64,000 nt of DNA from Fidelibacterota bacterium UBA6531 (GTDB taxonomy: Bacteria > Fidelibacterota > Marinisomatia > Marinisomatales > TCS55), in contig DJKX01000040.1 in NCBI GenBank assembly GCA_002436185.1, positions 62,001 to 126,000 of the forward strand, written 5' to 3'. Under the pieces are notes generated by a model that saw nothing but the letters and a program-made list of their open reading frames with translations, made no database searches and had not been told where the DNA came from. The position numbers and the translations under genes are program-made. Each line of letters opens with the position of its first letter. Position 1 is the first letter of the stretch. Of this stretch, positions 1 to 8,122 are shown in pieces.

Positions 1-1
1 G

Positions 2-178
2 GACGAGGACCGCCATATGCGCCTCATGGATGCTATGGATATAGTGAACGACAGGGAAGGACGAGACGTATTGCGCATCGCAGAGCAGGACTTTGACCGC
101 CGTTGGACCCTGCGCCAGGAACGTCTATCTCCGTGCTATACCACCCGCTGGGCCGACTTTATGACCATCTCGGTATGA
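2..178 (+). CDS. umuC: UmuC-type Y-family DNA polymerase, C-terminal end (partial)
   Basis: The window opens inside a reading frame that continues upstream; 58 codons and the TGA stop are visible. The end reads LRQERLSPCYTTRWADF, the typical extreme C-terminus of UmuC, the catalytic subunit of translesion DNA polymerase V. Only the C-terminal tail (DUF4113-like) is here, so the polymerase active site and any umuD partner lie outside the window. The G+C-rich codons differ from the AT-rich genes downstream. The family call is confident because of the RQERLSPCYTTRW signature; whether the gene is intact cannot be judged. Confidence 0.85.
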   Translation, partial: DEDRHMRLMDAMDIVNDREGRDVLRIAEQDFDRRWTLRQERLSPCYTTRWADFMTISV

Positions 179-249
179 AACGATAATTCCCCCCTTCTAA
201 AGGGAACAAAAAATTAGTGAAGAGGTAAAGTTTTAAAAATAATGCTGTT

Positions 250-323
250 AACCACCCCATGATCCCCTCCTTGAACAAGAAGGAGGGGTCTCGCCTGCCT
301 GCCGGTCAGGCAGGGGGGTGGTT
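250..323. repeat. Nested palindromic repeat element
   Basis: Three inverted repeats lie within 74 bases. The outer arms AACCACCCC (250-258) and GGGGTGGTT (315-323) enclose a 9-bp hairpin CCCCTCCTT/AAGGAGGGG (264-272, 280-288) and an 8-bp hairpin CCTGCCTG/CAGGCAGG (294-301, 307-314). All arms are perfect. This looks like a REP-type or MITE-derived intergenic element. It sits in the 315-base gap between umuC and the SRAP gene, which has no ORF of its own. Confidence 0.75.
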
Positions 324-353
324 GAGAAATTTTCAATAATTAACATATTACTT

Positions 354-463
354 GTCATTCTGAAGGAGCCCCGAATTAACGGGACGACTGAAGAATCTCA
401 AGTGCAGGTATACTCAAAAAAAGCTTGAGATTCTTCTCCTGACTCCGTCAGTATCAGAATGAC
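354..463. repeat. Second palindromic element (GTCATTCTGA ... TCAGAATGAC)
   Basis: The terminal arms GTCATTCTGA (354-363) and TCAGAATGAC (454-463) are perfect inverted repeats. Inside them is a 13-bp perfect stem, GAAGAATCTCAAG (390-402) against CTTGAGATTCTTC (424-436). Elements with GTCATTCTGA and GAAGAATCTC motifs are known as dispersed intergenic palindromes in many environmental bacteria (recollection). No transposase is present, so it would be a non-autonomous or REP-like unit. With the element just upstream it fills most of the gap between umuC and the SRAP gene. Confidence 0.75.
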
Positions 464-493
464 ATAAACGATAAAAATCAATAAATTCCAATC

Positions 494-1165
494 ATGTGTG
501 GGCGCTTTTCCATTACCAAAGAAAAGGATGTGATTGAAGAACGGTTCGAGATCCACATCGATCCGGCCATGTTCACAAAGAACTATAACGCAGCACCGTC
601 CCAGATACTGCCCGTTATCACCAATTCAGAACCAAAACTAGCATCATTCCATAAGTGGGGCTTGATTCCCCACTGGGCAAAAGATGAAACTATAGGCAAT
701 AAACTTATCAACGCCCGGGGTGAGACAATCGCTGAAAAGCCTTCATTTCGTGATGCAGCGGAAAAAAGGCGTTGTTTGGTAATTACAGATGGATTTTATG
801 AATGGCAGCGTTCTGGAGGTGAAAAACAGCCCTATCGCATCACCTTGGCAGATGAAAGCTTGTTTACATTCGCCGGATTATGGGAATCGTGGAAAGCAGA
901 AGATGGGAGAGATATACGGACATTTACCATTATTACCACTGAACCCAATGGACTCATGAAACCCATTCACAATCGCATGCCGGTAATGCTGACTCCTGAA
1001 AACGAAAAAGTGTGGATCTCTGACGATCCGCTGGAGCAAATTCTACATTTGCTGCAGCCATACGATGAAAAAGAAATGAATGCCTATCCGGTTACTAAAA
1101 AAGTCAATTCACCCAAAAACAATGACCGTAGCGTAATGGAGTCAGATCAGCAATTGTTATTTTAG
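494..1165 (+). CDS. SRAP-family abasic-site processing protein (YedK/HMCES)
   Basis: A 223-aa protein of the SOS-response-associated peptidase family. These proteins crosslink through Cys2 to abasic sites in single-stranded DNA and shield them from error-prone bypass. The expected residues are visible: Met-Cys2-Gly-Arg at the N-terminus, Asn73 in the NARGET motif, Glu103 in GFYEW and His159 in HNRMP. The start is fixed because Cys must follow Met directly. It lies downstream of a umuC end, which fits a DNA-damage neighbourhood, although two palindromic repeats separate them. Length is normal for the family. Confidence 0.93.
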   Translation: MCGRFSITKEKDVIEERFEIHIDPAMFTKNYNAAPSQILPVITNSEPKLASFHKWGLIPHWAKDETIGNKLINARGETIAEKPSFRDAAEKRRCLVITDGFYEWQRSGGEKQPYRITLADESLFTFAGLWESWKAEDGRDIRTFTIITTEPNGLMKPIHNRMPVMLTPENEKVWISDDPLEQILHLLQPYDEKEMNAYPVTKKVNSPKNNDRSVMESDQQLLF

Positions 1166-1213
1166 TTAATGTATATCTTTAAATATTGTTTATATAATTC
1201 AATATATAAGGAA

Positions 1214-1609
1214 TTACCCGTCAAGAATAATAGATATCCCCAGTTCTTTTTCAATATCCTCCACCATTTCCTTTTCTGAAGAAAAAACCATCCCATCTGC
1301 TTCTACTAAACTGGCCACTCTTGGACCAAATTTATTTTGCAGATCATCCTCGGAAAAGTGTCCTTTAATCATTGAGCAAAGTCCAATTGCATAATTTCGT
1401 CTGCCAAAACTGTCCATCAACAAAATCGTTCGGGACGCATCCTGCATAAATTCTACTGCACGTCTTTCTGTGTGATCAGGGAATAAATCCGTAATTGCAT
1501 CGGCCCATGCCTCCCGCTCTTCAAAGTCCATTCTGCCGTCGGCTAACTGGAGACATGTGAACAAATGTGTTACAGCCTCTAATGGCGTCATTTCTTGTTG
1601 ATTATTCAT
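1214..1609 (-). CDS. TerB-like small protein (tentative)
   Basis: A 131-aa, helical, acidic protein without signal peptide or membrane segment. The stretch LADGRMDFEEREAW near residues 22-35 and a later VEADG resemble the acidic ADG...E motifs of TerB-like domains, which are thought to bind metal. The match is by eye only. Its ATG overlaps the last 8 bases of the upstream bolA-like gene, so the two are probably translationally coupled. The biological role is unknown. Confidence 0.55.
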   Translation of the reverse strand: MNNQQEMTPLEAVTHLFTCLQLADGRMDFEEREAWADAITDLFPDHTERRAVEFMQDASRTILLMDSFGRRNYAIGLCSMIKGHFSEDDLQNKFGPRVASLVEADGMVFSSEKEMVEDIEKELGISIILDG

Positions 1610-1892
1610 CTGTATTTCCTTTCACTTTTTGCCATTCGTCCAATGTATACGTTTTCATACTTAATGCATGAATCTCTTGTTTAATCATACCATCCAATGC
1701 ATCATATACTCGTTTATGCCGCTCAAGTAAGTTTAGTTCAGCAAAACTGGAAGAAACAATAACAGAACTTAAATGAGCACCTCCGCTAAAATTTTTATGG
1801 CGAATATGACGACCAGTATCATCTTTAATATCTAAATGCAAGATATCCATAGCCTGGTTCAAGCGATTTTCTATTTCATTATATAAATTCAT
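1602..1892 (-). CDS. BolA family protein
   Basis: A 96-aa protein with the BolA/IbaG fold pattern: an N-terminal helix, the GAHLSSVIVSSSF strand region, then ERHKRVYDALDGMIKQEIHA, where BolA proteins carry the RH(R/K)xVY signature and the C-terminal IHAL(S/T) strand. BolA proteins usually partner monothiol glutaredoxins in iron-sulphur trafficking or act in stress-related morphology; no glutaredoxin gene is nearby. It is the first gene of a two-gene unit with the TerB-like gene and is divergent from the gene at 1935 across a 42-base AT-rich gap that must hold both promoters. Confidence 0.9.
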   Translation of the reverse strand: MNLYNEIENRLNQAMDILHLDIKDDTGRHIRHKNFSGGAHLSSVIVSSSFAELNLLERHKRVYDALDGMIKQEIHALSMKTYTLDEWQKVKGNTDE

Positions 1893-1934
1893 ATTCGTGA
1901 CGTGTTTATATACTAAAGTTTAATAAATTTAATC

Positions 1935-2321
1935 ATGGAAAAACACCCTGAAGAATTTAAACTAACAAAAGAAGACATTCAAAAAACAGAACAGAAAATT
2001 GCTGAATTTGATCTCTCCAGGGAGCAATATGTACTATCTGTCATTCCACAAAAACTTGAATCATTGATCCAAACAAATCTTAACGATTTTATTGTCGAAT
2101 TGATTAATGATGTGTCCAGATTATATAATATTATCATGTCGCTGCAGGATTTGGACGATGATCTCAAGCGTCGAATTTTATATGCGTTAGATTACTTCGT
2201 AGATAAAGATGATGAAATTCCTGATGAAATTCCCGATCTGGGATATTTAGATGATCTGGTAATTGTCAGATATATTGTGGATCAGATAATGAAGGATAAT
2301 TCAGAACTATTTCAAGCCTGA
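1935..2321 (+). CDS. DUF1232/YkvA-like protein
   Basis: A 128-aa protein. The C-terminal half contains LDYFVDKDDEIPDEIPDLG followed by YLDDLVIVRYIV, which matches the YFxxPxDxIPDxIPxLGxLDD pattern of DUF1232 (YkvA-like). The N-terminal half is a charged helical region with no clear family. In DUF1232 proteins this motif often lies beside membrane helices, but here the flanking helices are only moderately hydrophobic. Function is unknown. Its 3' end overlaps the convergent zinc-ribbon gene by 10 bases. Confidence 0.7.
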   Translation: MEKHPEEFKLTKEDIQKTEQKIAEFDLSREQYVLSVIPQKLESLIQTNLNDFIVELINDVSRLYNIIMSLQDLDDDLKRRILYALDYFVDKDDEIPDEIPDLGYLDDLVIVRYIVDQIMKDNSELFQA

Positions 2322-2515
2322 TCTGCTAATTCTTCTTCGGAAAACTGCCACGAGCATTTTGGACACCACCAGGGCTTTCCGAAATATGTTTCATTATTAT
2401 CATTGAGCTGCATGTGTGTTTCGCATTTCGGACAATTCCGTTCCGTACCTTTTTCGGGCCACGAATATTCTTCTCTAAATTTAATTGCCGGGTCGTAAGT
2501 AGTAAATTTATCCAT
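2312..2515 (-). CDS. Small zinc-ribbon protein
   Basis: A 67-aa protein with two CxxC pairs, NCPKCETHMQL and WWCPKCSWQF, separated by about 20 residues, the arrangement of a treble-clef or zinc-ribbon domain. I chose the ATG at 2515 (MDKFTTYDP); an in-frame start at 2545 would add ten hydrophobic residues of doubtful value. There is no clear ribosome binding site for either. No enzymatic role can be inferred. Confidence 0.6.
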   Translation of the reverse strand: MDKFTTYDPAIKFREEYSWPEKGTERNCPKCETHMQLNDNNETYFGKPWWCPKCSWQFSEEELADQA

Positions 2516-2557
2516 ATCAAAAATTAAGAAAATTTTCTTACACAATAATAGCTCAAA

Positions 2558-2995
2558 TCAACCGGAAATGCGCCAAAATAGATATACGGCTGAAAAAGCC
2601 ATCATCATGCCGATATACTGTGTTATCTTATGTTCAGTACGCAATACTCTAAATTGAGTGTATTCATGGTCAAAATGCAAAACAACATTCACAGTATCTC
2701 CAATGGGTACATACACTCGCTTAATAGCCTGATGTAATCGTGCTTTAACATATTCATCGGTGATATTCGGTGGTGCATATCCAATCTCGTGAAATCCTGC
2801 TATAACAGGTATAGGTTGTCGCAAAGGAGAAACACCTACTTGCACTCCATCTACAAATAGAGCAATCCCCAGGCTATCACAGGTTGGAAAAATATAACCT
2901 GTTTCCAGGATCTTTTCTGTAGAATCGGGAGTAGATGACCATGCGAATGAAACAGAAAGTAAAATGACTGAAATGAGTGTAGACCGAGAAATCAT
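2558..2995 (-). CDS. Exported PEGA-like protein with C-terminal membrane helix
   Basis: A 145-aa protein with an N-terminal signal peptide (residues 1-20, ending near FAWSS). The central domain includes IALFVDGVQVGVSPLRQPIPV and GFHEIGY, typical of PEGA domains, which are small beta-rich folds found on surface proteins. A hydrophobic helix near residues 127-143 (YIGMMMAFSAVYLFW) would anchor it in the membrane. It is divergent from the TPR lipoprotein gene at 3086; the 90-base gap is AT-rich without an obvious operator. Function unknown. Confidence 0.6.
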   Translation of the reverse strand: MISRSTLISVILLSVSFAWSSTPDSTEKILETGYIFPTCDSLGIALFVDGVQVGVSPLRQPIPVIAGFHEIGYAPPNITDEYVKARLHQAIKRVYVPIGDTVNVVLHFDHEYTQFRVLRTEHKITQYIGMMMAFSAVYLFWRISG

Positions 2996-3085
2996 CGTAA
3001 TGAAAATTATTCTGCAAAGTAAATCAGTCCAACAAGTTAATTCATTGGAATTAATCTAAAAGACAGCGAATTTCACGCTTGAAAA

Positions 3086-4906
3086 ATGACCTGTAAACAG
3101 CAGATCTACCCCATAGCCCGCTTAATCTTAACGATTTCACTTTTCATATTTTCATCATGTGCGTATTTCAACACGTTTTATAATGCACAACTCTACTTTG
3201 AAAAAGCTGAAAAACAACGCCTGGAAAAAGCAGGAGAATCCATTCCGCCAGCTGCAATTGATGCATATGGAAAGGTCATTGAAAAGTCACAGCATGTGAT
3301 TGATAAATATCCTGATTCAAAATATGTTCAAGAAGCAAGGTTACTCATCGGGAAAGCACGGTTTCATCGTAAAGAATACCGCATTGCTGAAACATTATTT
3401 AATCAATACACAGAAATATACAGTGATAAGGTGGAGGAAGCTGAATTTTGGCAGGCATTGTGTAAATGGAAATTAGGTAAACCTCAACCTGCTCTTGATG
3501 TATTAGAATCCATGTTGGTTGCGTCAACTGATAATGATTTTATATCTAAAATACATCTTGCAATAGCTGAAATATACTTGGAGACTGACGAACCGGGCAA
3601 AGCTCTAGAACATCTTGTTTTAGCTGCAGAAACGAATAAAAACAGAGATGAACGGGGTCAAATATATTTTAGAATCGCTGATCTTGCTTATAGCGCAGAA
3701 AACTACGAGCAGGCATTAAAAGCGAACGAAGAAGTAGTAAAAAACACTACCTCCAAAAAGCGAAAGGAAGAAGCAAATCTGCAAATTGTGCGCATCCATC
3801 GTTTATTGGGTAATTGGGATAAAGTGAAAAGTCTGATTAAATCAATGCTGCTGGATGATATTTATACATCAATTCATGGTGATCTTGAGTTAGAATTAGT
3901 CAAACTTTATCAAATGGATAACCAGATTGAAGAAGCCATCACGCGTATTGAATCAATAAAAGAAGAATATAAAAATTCGAAAACATCTGCAGAAGCCTAT
4001 TTTATACATGGAGAAATTTCATTATTTGACCAATGGAATCTTGTAAATGCAGAAAAATATTTTGGTCAGGTTTCGCGAGAATTCAGGCAATCGATGTATA
4101 CGTCCACGGCTAATTTACGGGCCAAGGAAATCACAGAATATCAAACGTCACTGACTGAAATTTCTTCATTGGAAGAAAACAGTGCATTGATTAGAGCTGC
4201 ATTGGACACGCTTGAATATGATTCACTTAAACAGGTTCATGAAGAGGAGTTGAATACATCGCAATTGTCCATCTCAAATCATCTTTATAATTTAGGCGAA
4301 TTGGATGCCTTTCACTTCAAGCGGCAGGATTCCTCTTTGGTTCATTTTCAACGAATAGTCGATGAATTCTCTGAATCCGAATTTTATCCTAAATCTCTCT
4401 TTGTTTTGTATTATATCCATTTTACGAATGAGAATGAAGAATCAGCTGATTTATATAGTAAAAGAATTTTGGACGAATTACCTTCCTCGGAATATGCTGA
4501 TTATTTACGCAAGGCATTGAATTTACCAGTTGATCCGGAATCAGTTCAGGCAATACTTCGGCAGGGAGAATTGGAGTGGCTTGTGAATCCCTCAAATGCA
4601 TTAGCATTTTATAGAGATATTATTATTAAAGATAGCCAGAGTGAAACAGCTTCCAGAGCAGCATATTTTTTAGCATATCATTTTGATTACACATTTTTTG
4701 AACATGACAGTGCTATGAAATATTATTCATTGCTTAATGATAATTACTATGATTCAGAACAGGCAATTGCTTCACACGATCGGTATAGTCAATTGAGTCA
4801 AGCAGTTATTGAATCGAAAAAAGATACATTATCTGAAGGACCCATCTTTGATACAGTAGAAGATTCCCTATCTAATCAAGAAATCGATGAAAATAAGAAA
4901 AATTGA
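3086..4906 (+). CDS. TPR-repeat lipoprotein (BamD/YbgF-like architecture)
   Basis: A 606-aa lipoprotein: hydrophobic leader, lipobox FSSC with Cys25 as the lipidated residue, then AYFNTFYNAQLYFEKAE. The rest is helical, with repeated TPR pairs such as VIDKYPDSKYVQEARLLIGKA (about residues 70-90) and several later FDQ/YPxSxxA-type units. The YPDS...A pattern is shared with BamD and CpoB-like proteins, so a role in envelope assembly or cell-wall coordination is plausible but not shown. A second hydrophobic segment is absent. It precedes pyrK by 42 bases on the same strand. Confidence 0.75.
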   Translation: MTCKQQIYPIARLILTISLFIFSSCAYFNTFYNAQLYFEKAEKQRLEKAGESIPPAAIDAYGKVIEKSQHVIDKYPDSKYVQEARLLIGKARFHRKEYRIAETLFNQYTEIYSDKVEEAEFWQALCKWKLGKPQPALDVLESMLVASTDNDFISKIHLAIAEIYLETDEPGKALEHLVLAAETNKNRDERGQIYFRIADLAYSAENYEQALKANEEVVKNTTSKKRKEEANLQIVRIHRLLGNWDKVKSLIKSMLLDDIYTSIHGDLELELVKLYQMDNQIEEAITRIESIKEEYKNSKTSAEAYFIHGEISLFDQWNLVNAEKYFGQVSREFRQSMYTSTANLRAKEITEYQTSLTEISSLEENSALIRAALDTLEYDSLKQVHEEELNTSQLSISNHLYNLGELDAFHFKRQDSSLVHFQRIVDEFSESEFYPKSLFVLYYIHFTNENEESADLYSKRILDELPSSEYADYLRKALNLPVDPESVQAILRQGELEWLVNPSNALAFYRDIIIKDSQSETASRAAYFLAYHFDYTFFEHDSAMKYYSLLNDNYYDSEQAIASHDRYSQLSQAVIESKKDTLSEGPIFDTVEDSLSNQEIDENKKN

Positions 4907-4948
4907 AATTGTTAAATCTAATGTTCATTAAAACCAAACAGGATTCTC

Positions 4949-5728
4949 TTGAATATTGAAAATGTAACGATTTCATCAAATGAAGAAATTGCCATGAATA
5001 TTTGGCGGATGTCCATGAGTGCTCCAAAAATTGCTGCAGCATATATCGGTCCGGGGCAATTTATAAATATTTTGCCTAATGATAATTGGGAACATCCGAT
5101 CCGCCGCCCCATGAGCATTGCGTCAGTAAAGGGTGATCGAGTCGAAATCATATATAAAATATTCGGCAATATGACCGAGAAATTATCCCGGAAAAATGTC
5201 GGAAATACGATGAATATTCTAGGTCCCTTGGGAAATGTATTTACAGATTGGGATAAAAAAGAAGTTGAACCTATTTTGATTGGCGGTGGTGTGGGACTTG
5301 CGCCTATTTTAAATGTGTATGAATCATGCAGAAATCCTATTATGATCATTGGCGCCAGAACAGCCTCTGAACATTTTATGAAACATGATCCAAAAAACAA
5401 TATCTATTTAGCCACAGATGATGGATCAATGGGAATTGCTGGAAATGTTTTGAAAGCTATGGATGAAGTTAATGTAAATAAAAATTCTATAATATATGCG
5501 TGCGGTCCCGAACCGATGCTCCACGCTTTGCAGTCACATGCTAACGATAAAAATATCAGAGCTCAATTATCAGTGGAAAGTTATATGGGTTGCGGTGTTG
5601 GACTTTGCCAAGGATGCGTTATTAATAGAAAGAACGGGCACGTACAGAAACATAGTTATCATGAAAAATATTCATTGGTCTGTTTGGACGGGCCTGTATA
5701 CGAAAGCAGTGAGGTAACGTTTGGCTAA
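4949..5728 (+). CDS. pyrK: Dihydroorotate dehydrogenase electron-transfer subunit PyrK
   Basis: A 259-aa ferredoxin-reductase-family subunit that passes electrons from PyrD to NAD+. An FAD-binding barrel with RRPMSIAS is followed by the NAD-binding GGGVGLAPI and a C-terminal [2Fe-2S] site with Cys near residues 215, 220, 223 and 245 (CGVGLCQGC ... VCLDGP). The start is a TTG at 4949 preceded by AGGA at about 5-base spacing. The next in-frame ATG (4994) would cut off the first strands of the barrel, so TTG is preferred. The gene overlaps pyrD by 8 bases, matching the PyrK-PyrDB heterotetramer of class 1B enzymes. Confidence 0.95.
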   Translation: MNIENVTISSNEEIAMNIWRMSMSAPKIAAAYIGPGQFINILPNDNWEHPIRRPMSIASVKGDRVEIIYKIFGNMTEKLSRKNVGNTMNILGPLGNVFTDWDKKEVEPILIGGGVGLAPILNVYESCRNPIMIIGARTASEHFMKHDPKNNIYLATDDGSMGIAGNVLKAMDEVNVNKNSIIYACGPEPMLHALQSHANDKNIRAQLSVESYMGCGVGLCQGCVINRKNGHVQKHSYHEKYSLVCLDGPVYESSEVTFG

Positions 5729-6641
5729 TCTATCTGTGAATATCGGCAGCACCACATTTAAAAATCCGATTTTTGTTGCTTCGGGTACTTTTGGTTATGG
5801 AACAGAAAACCCCGAATTAGTAGATATATCCAAACTTGGAGCCATTGTAACAAAATCCATTACATTAAATCCGCGAGAAGGCAATCCACCGCCTCGAATA
5901 GTCGAAACATCTTCCGGTATGATCAATTCAATTGGCTTGGCAAATATTGGTGTGGAAAAATATATCAGCAACATGCTTCCGGTATATGAGGAAATGGATA
6001 CGCCTATCATTATGAATATTGCCGGCTCATCCATGACAGAATACATGGATATAATGAAAAAAGTAGAAGCTGTTTCATCCAGTATTGTTGGCTACGAGAT
6101 CAATATATCATGCCCCAATGTGAAAGAGGGAGGCATGGAATTTGGTGTCGATTGTGCGATGACGGAGAAATTGACTGGAAAATTGCGCAAACTGACAGAT
6201 CGGTTACTGATAATGAAATTGAGCCCAAATGTAACGGATATAGCTGCAATCGCCACTTCCTCTGAAAATGGTGGTGCAAATGCTGTTTCTGCTATTAATA
6301 CTGTTGTGGGCATGAGCATTAATCATAGATCTCGTTTTAGCGATATATATACTACATTTGGCGGTCTGTCCGGCCCGGCAATCAAACCTGTGGGATTAGC
6401 CTGTGTTCATAAAGTGTATAATGCTGTAAATATTCCCATCATTGGAATTGGCGGAATCGTAAATAGCACCGATGTTATAGAATATTTCCTGGCTGGTTCA
6501 TGTTCAGTTCAAGTCGGTACTGCAAATTTCCGCAACCCCGGAATCACGGAAATAATTTTAAATGAATTAAATAATTATCTCGATGAAAAAGGTATCGATT
6601 CAATTAGCAGCTTAATTGGAAGTGTAAAGACACATGATTAG
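5721..6641 (+). CDS. pyrD: Dihydroorotate dehydrogenase class 1B catalytic subunit
   Basis: A 306-aa FMN-dependent TIM-barrel enzyme that oxidises dihydroorotate to orotate in pyrimidine synthesis. The active-site Cys131 lies in EINISCPNVKEGG; Cys rather than Ser is characteristic of class 1 enzymes, and the adjoining pyrK marks it as class 1B (NAD-linked). Also visible are NSIGLANIG, MKLSPNVTDI and the phosphate-binding GIGGI. The start codon is TTG inside the end of pyrK, so expression is probably coupled. No other pyrimidine genes are in the window. Confidence 0.96.
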   Translation: MANLSVNIGSTTFKNPIFVASGTFGYGTENPELVDISKLGAIVTKSITLNPREGNPPPRIVETSSGMINSIGLANIGVEKYISNMLPVYEEMDTPIIMNIAGSSMTEYMDIMKKVEAVSSSIVGYEINISCPNVKEGGMEFGVDCAMTEKLTGKLRKLTDRLLIMKLSPNVTDIAAIATSSENGGANAVSAINTVVGMSINHRSRFSDIYTTFGGLSGPAIKPVGLACVHKVYNAVNIPIIGIGGIVNSTDVIEYFLAGSCSVQVGTANFRNPGITEIILNELNNYLDEKGIDSISSLIGSVKTHD

Positions 6642-7089
6642 GTGGCTTCTGGTTTTATCATTATTTCTTATTTCTTGCTCAAATTCACCCCGATATCGAA
6701 CCGGAAGTAATGCGCCTAGACAAAAAGGTCATATTCCACTCGCTACAAAAGGTAAACATGCTAAAGTATTGTATGGTGTCAGTTCATTTTATGCAGAAGA
6801 CTTCCATGGAAAACTCACAGCCAATGGTGAAGTTTATGATATGTATGGAGTCACGGCTGCCCACAAAACTCTTCCTTTGAATACGATTGCCCGTGTAACT
6901 AATATGGAAAATGATAAATCAATCATTCTGCGTATTAATGATCGCGGCCCGTATGTTGCAGGAAGAATTTTAGATTGTTCATATGGAGCTGCAAAAAAAC
7001 TGGGGTTTCTCGTCCAAGGAACAACCAAAGTAAAAATTGAAATTATCGAATTTGGCGATAACAAATATATGAAACATAAAGATGGTTGA
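6634..7089 (+). CDS. rlpA: RlpA-like septal-ring lipoprotein
   Basis: A 151-aa lipoprotein with a short leader and lipobox LISC (Cys15). The double-psi beta-barrel domain is clear: GVSSFYAEDFHGKLTANGE, VTAAHKTLPLNTIARVTN and ILRINDRGPYVAGRILD, including the catalytic-type Asp in NDRGP. RlpA proteins are outer-membrane lytic transglycosylases acting on denuded glycan at the septum. It lacks the C-terminal SPOR domain that recruits RlpA to septa in many bacteria, so localisation may differ. It overlaps pyrD by 8 bases. Confidence 0.92.
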   Translation: MIRWLLVLSLFLISCSNSPRYRTGSNAPRQKGHIPLATKGKHAKVLYGVSSFYAEDFHGKLTANGEVYDMYGVTAAHKTLPLNTIARVTNMENDKSIILRINDRGPYVAGRILDCSYGAAKKLGFLVQGTTKVKIEIIEFGDNKYMKHKDG

Positions 7090-7103
7090 TGGTGGAATGG
7101 TAT

Positions 7104-7132
7104 GGAGTGCATTGACGTGGTCAATACACTCC
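7104..7132. repeat. Short palindrome, copy A of a two-copy family
   Basis: GGAGTGCATTGAC (7104-7116) and GTCAATACACTCC (7120-7132) form a 13-bp stem with one mismatch and a 3-base loop, followed by AAAAA. It lies in the gap between rlpA and the lipid kinase gene. A related hairpin with the same outer CTCCAAA edge is at 34437-34463, so this is more likely a dispersed REP-like unit than a gene-specific terminator. Confidence 0.65.
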
Positions 7133-7167
7133 AAAAACATTGGCAATAATTAAAAAAATAGAACGAT

Positions 7168-8055
7168 ATGTCAAAATATTATTTAGCTGTTAATCCACAT
7201 GGCGGAGTCAAAAAGGGACTTGGAATTTTGGAGCAGGTTAAACCTGTTTTTGAAAAGGCAGGTGCTGAAATTAATATTCTAGAAACTGAATATGCCGGCC
7301 ATGCAAGGAATATGGCTCGCACAGTTGATATAGATGGTTATGATGGTTTTTGTGCCATTGGAGGTGATGGAACAATGCATGAAATAATTAATGGCATGAT
7401 GAACAGGGAAGATGGACAAAAATTACCAATCGGACTAGTTACCGGCGGGACCGGAAATTCCTTTATGCATGACTTGGATTGTCTTGATCCTGTGAATGCA
7501 GCTAAGCGTATCATTACCAATCGAAGACGCCCGATTGATTTAGCAAAAGTCAATGCTAATGGAGAAATATTGTATGCATTCAATATTGTTGGGTGGGGTA
7601 TGCCAACAGATATTAATGTGATTGCAGAAAAAATGCGCTGGCTAGGCGGACAGCGATATAATGTAGCATCACTCATTGAAATAATTGCTTTTCGTCAGCG
7701 ATTAGCTACACTCGTGATTGAAGGTAATCGAACTGTAGGAGATTTTGGGTTTATTTTGGGGTGCAATACAATTCATACAGGCAAGGGAATGAAAATGGCT
7801 CCTTTAGCACAACTAAACGACGGATACTTAGATCTCATTGTTGCACATAAAGCCAGCCGTTGGAAACTCTTTAAAATGTTTCCAAAAGTTTTTTCAGGTA
7901 AACATATTGCTGATCCTATTATCGAATATCATCAGGTAAAATCGTTTTCCGTTATCCCAATAGAAGAAAATGTCCTGAATATTGATGGAGAATTGATTGG
8001 CAACACACCTATTGATGTTGAAGTATTGCCTTCCGCAATAGATGTATTGGTTTGA
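7168..8055 (+). CDS. Diacylglycerol/sphingosine-kinase family lipid kinase
   Basis: A 295-aa member of the DAGK catalytic family (YegS/DgkB-like). The nucleotide-binding loop GGDGTMHEIINGM is near residues 68-80, and TGGTGNSF follows. The N-terminal YYLAVNPHGG also fits. Such enzymes phosphorylate lipids such as diacylglycerol, feeding back into phosphatidate. The next gene, cdsA, consumes phosphatidate, so the pair suggests phospholipid recycling. The exact substrate cannot be read from the sequence. Confidence 0.9.
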   Translation: MSKYYLAVNPHGGVKKGLGILEQVKPVFEKAGAEINILETEYAGHARNMARTVDIDGYDGFCAIGGDGTMHEIINGMMNREDGQKLPIGLVTGGTGNSFMHDLDCLDPVNAAKRIITNRRRPIDLAKVNANGEILYAFNIVGWGMPTDINVIAEKMRWLGGQRYNVASLIEIIAFRQRLATLVIEGNRTVGDFGFILGCNTIHTGKGMKMAPLAQLNDGYLDLIVAHKASRWKLFKMFPKVFSGKHIADPIIEYHQVKSFSVIPIEENVLNIDGELIGNTPIDVEVLPSAIDVLV

Positions 8056-8122
8056 CAGGTGATTCATCGTTGGAGAGCACCTTTTATTTTCATTATCTTT
8101 CCAACCTTATTTTTACCGTTTA

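Noticed and set aside
4918..5400. 160-aa minus-strand frame opposite pyrK
   Set aside because: It lies entirely across pyrK, whose cofactor motifs are clear; composition is that of an antisense frame.
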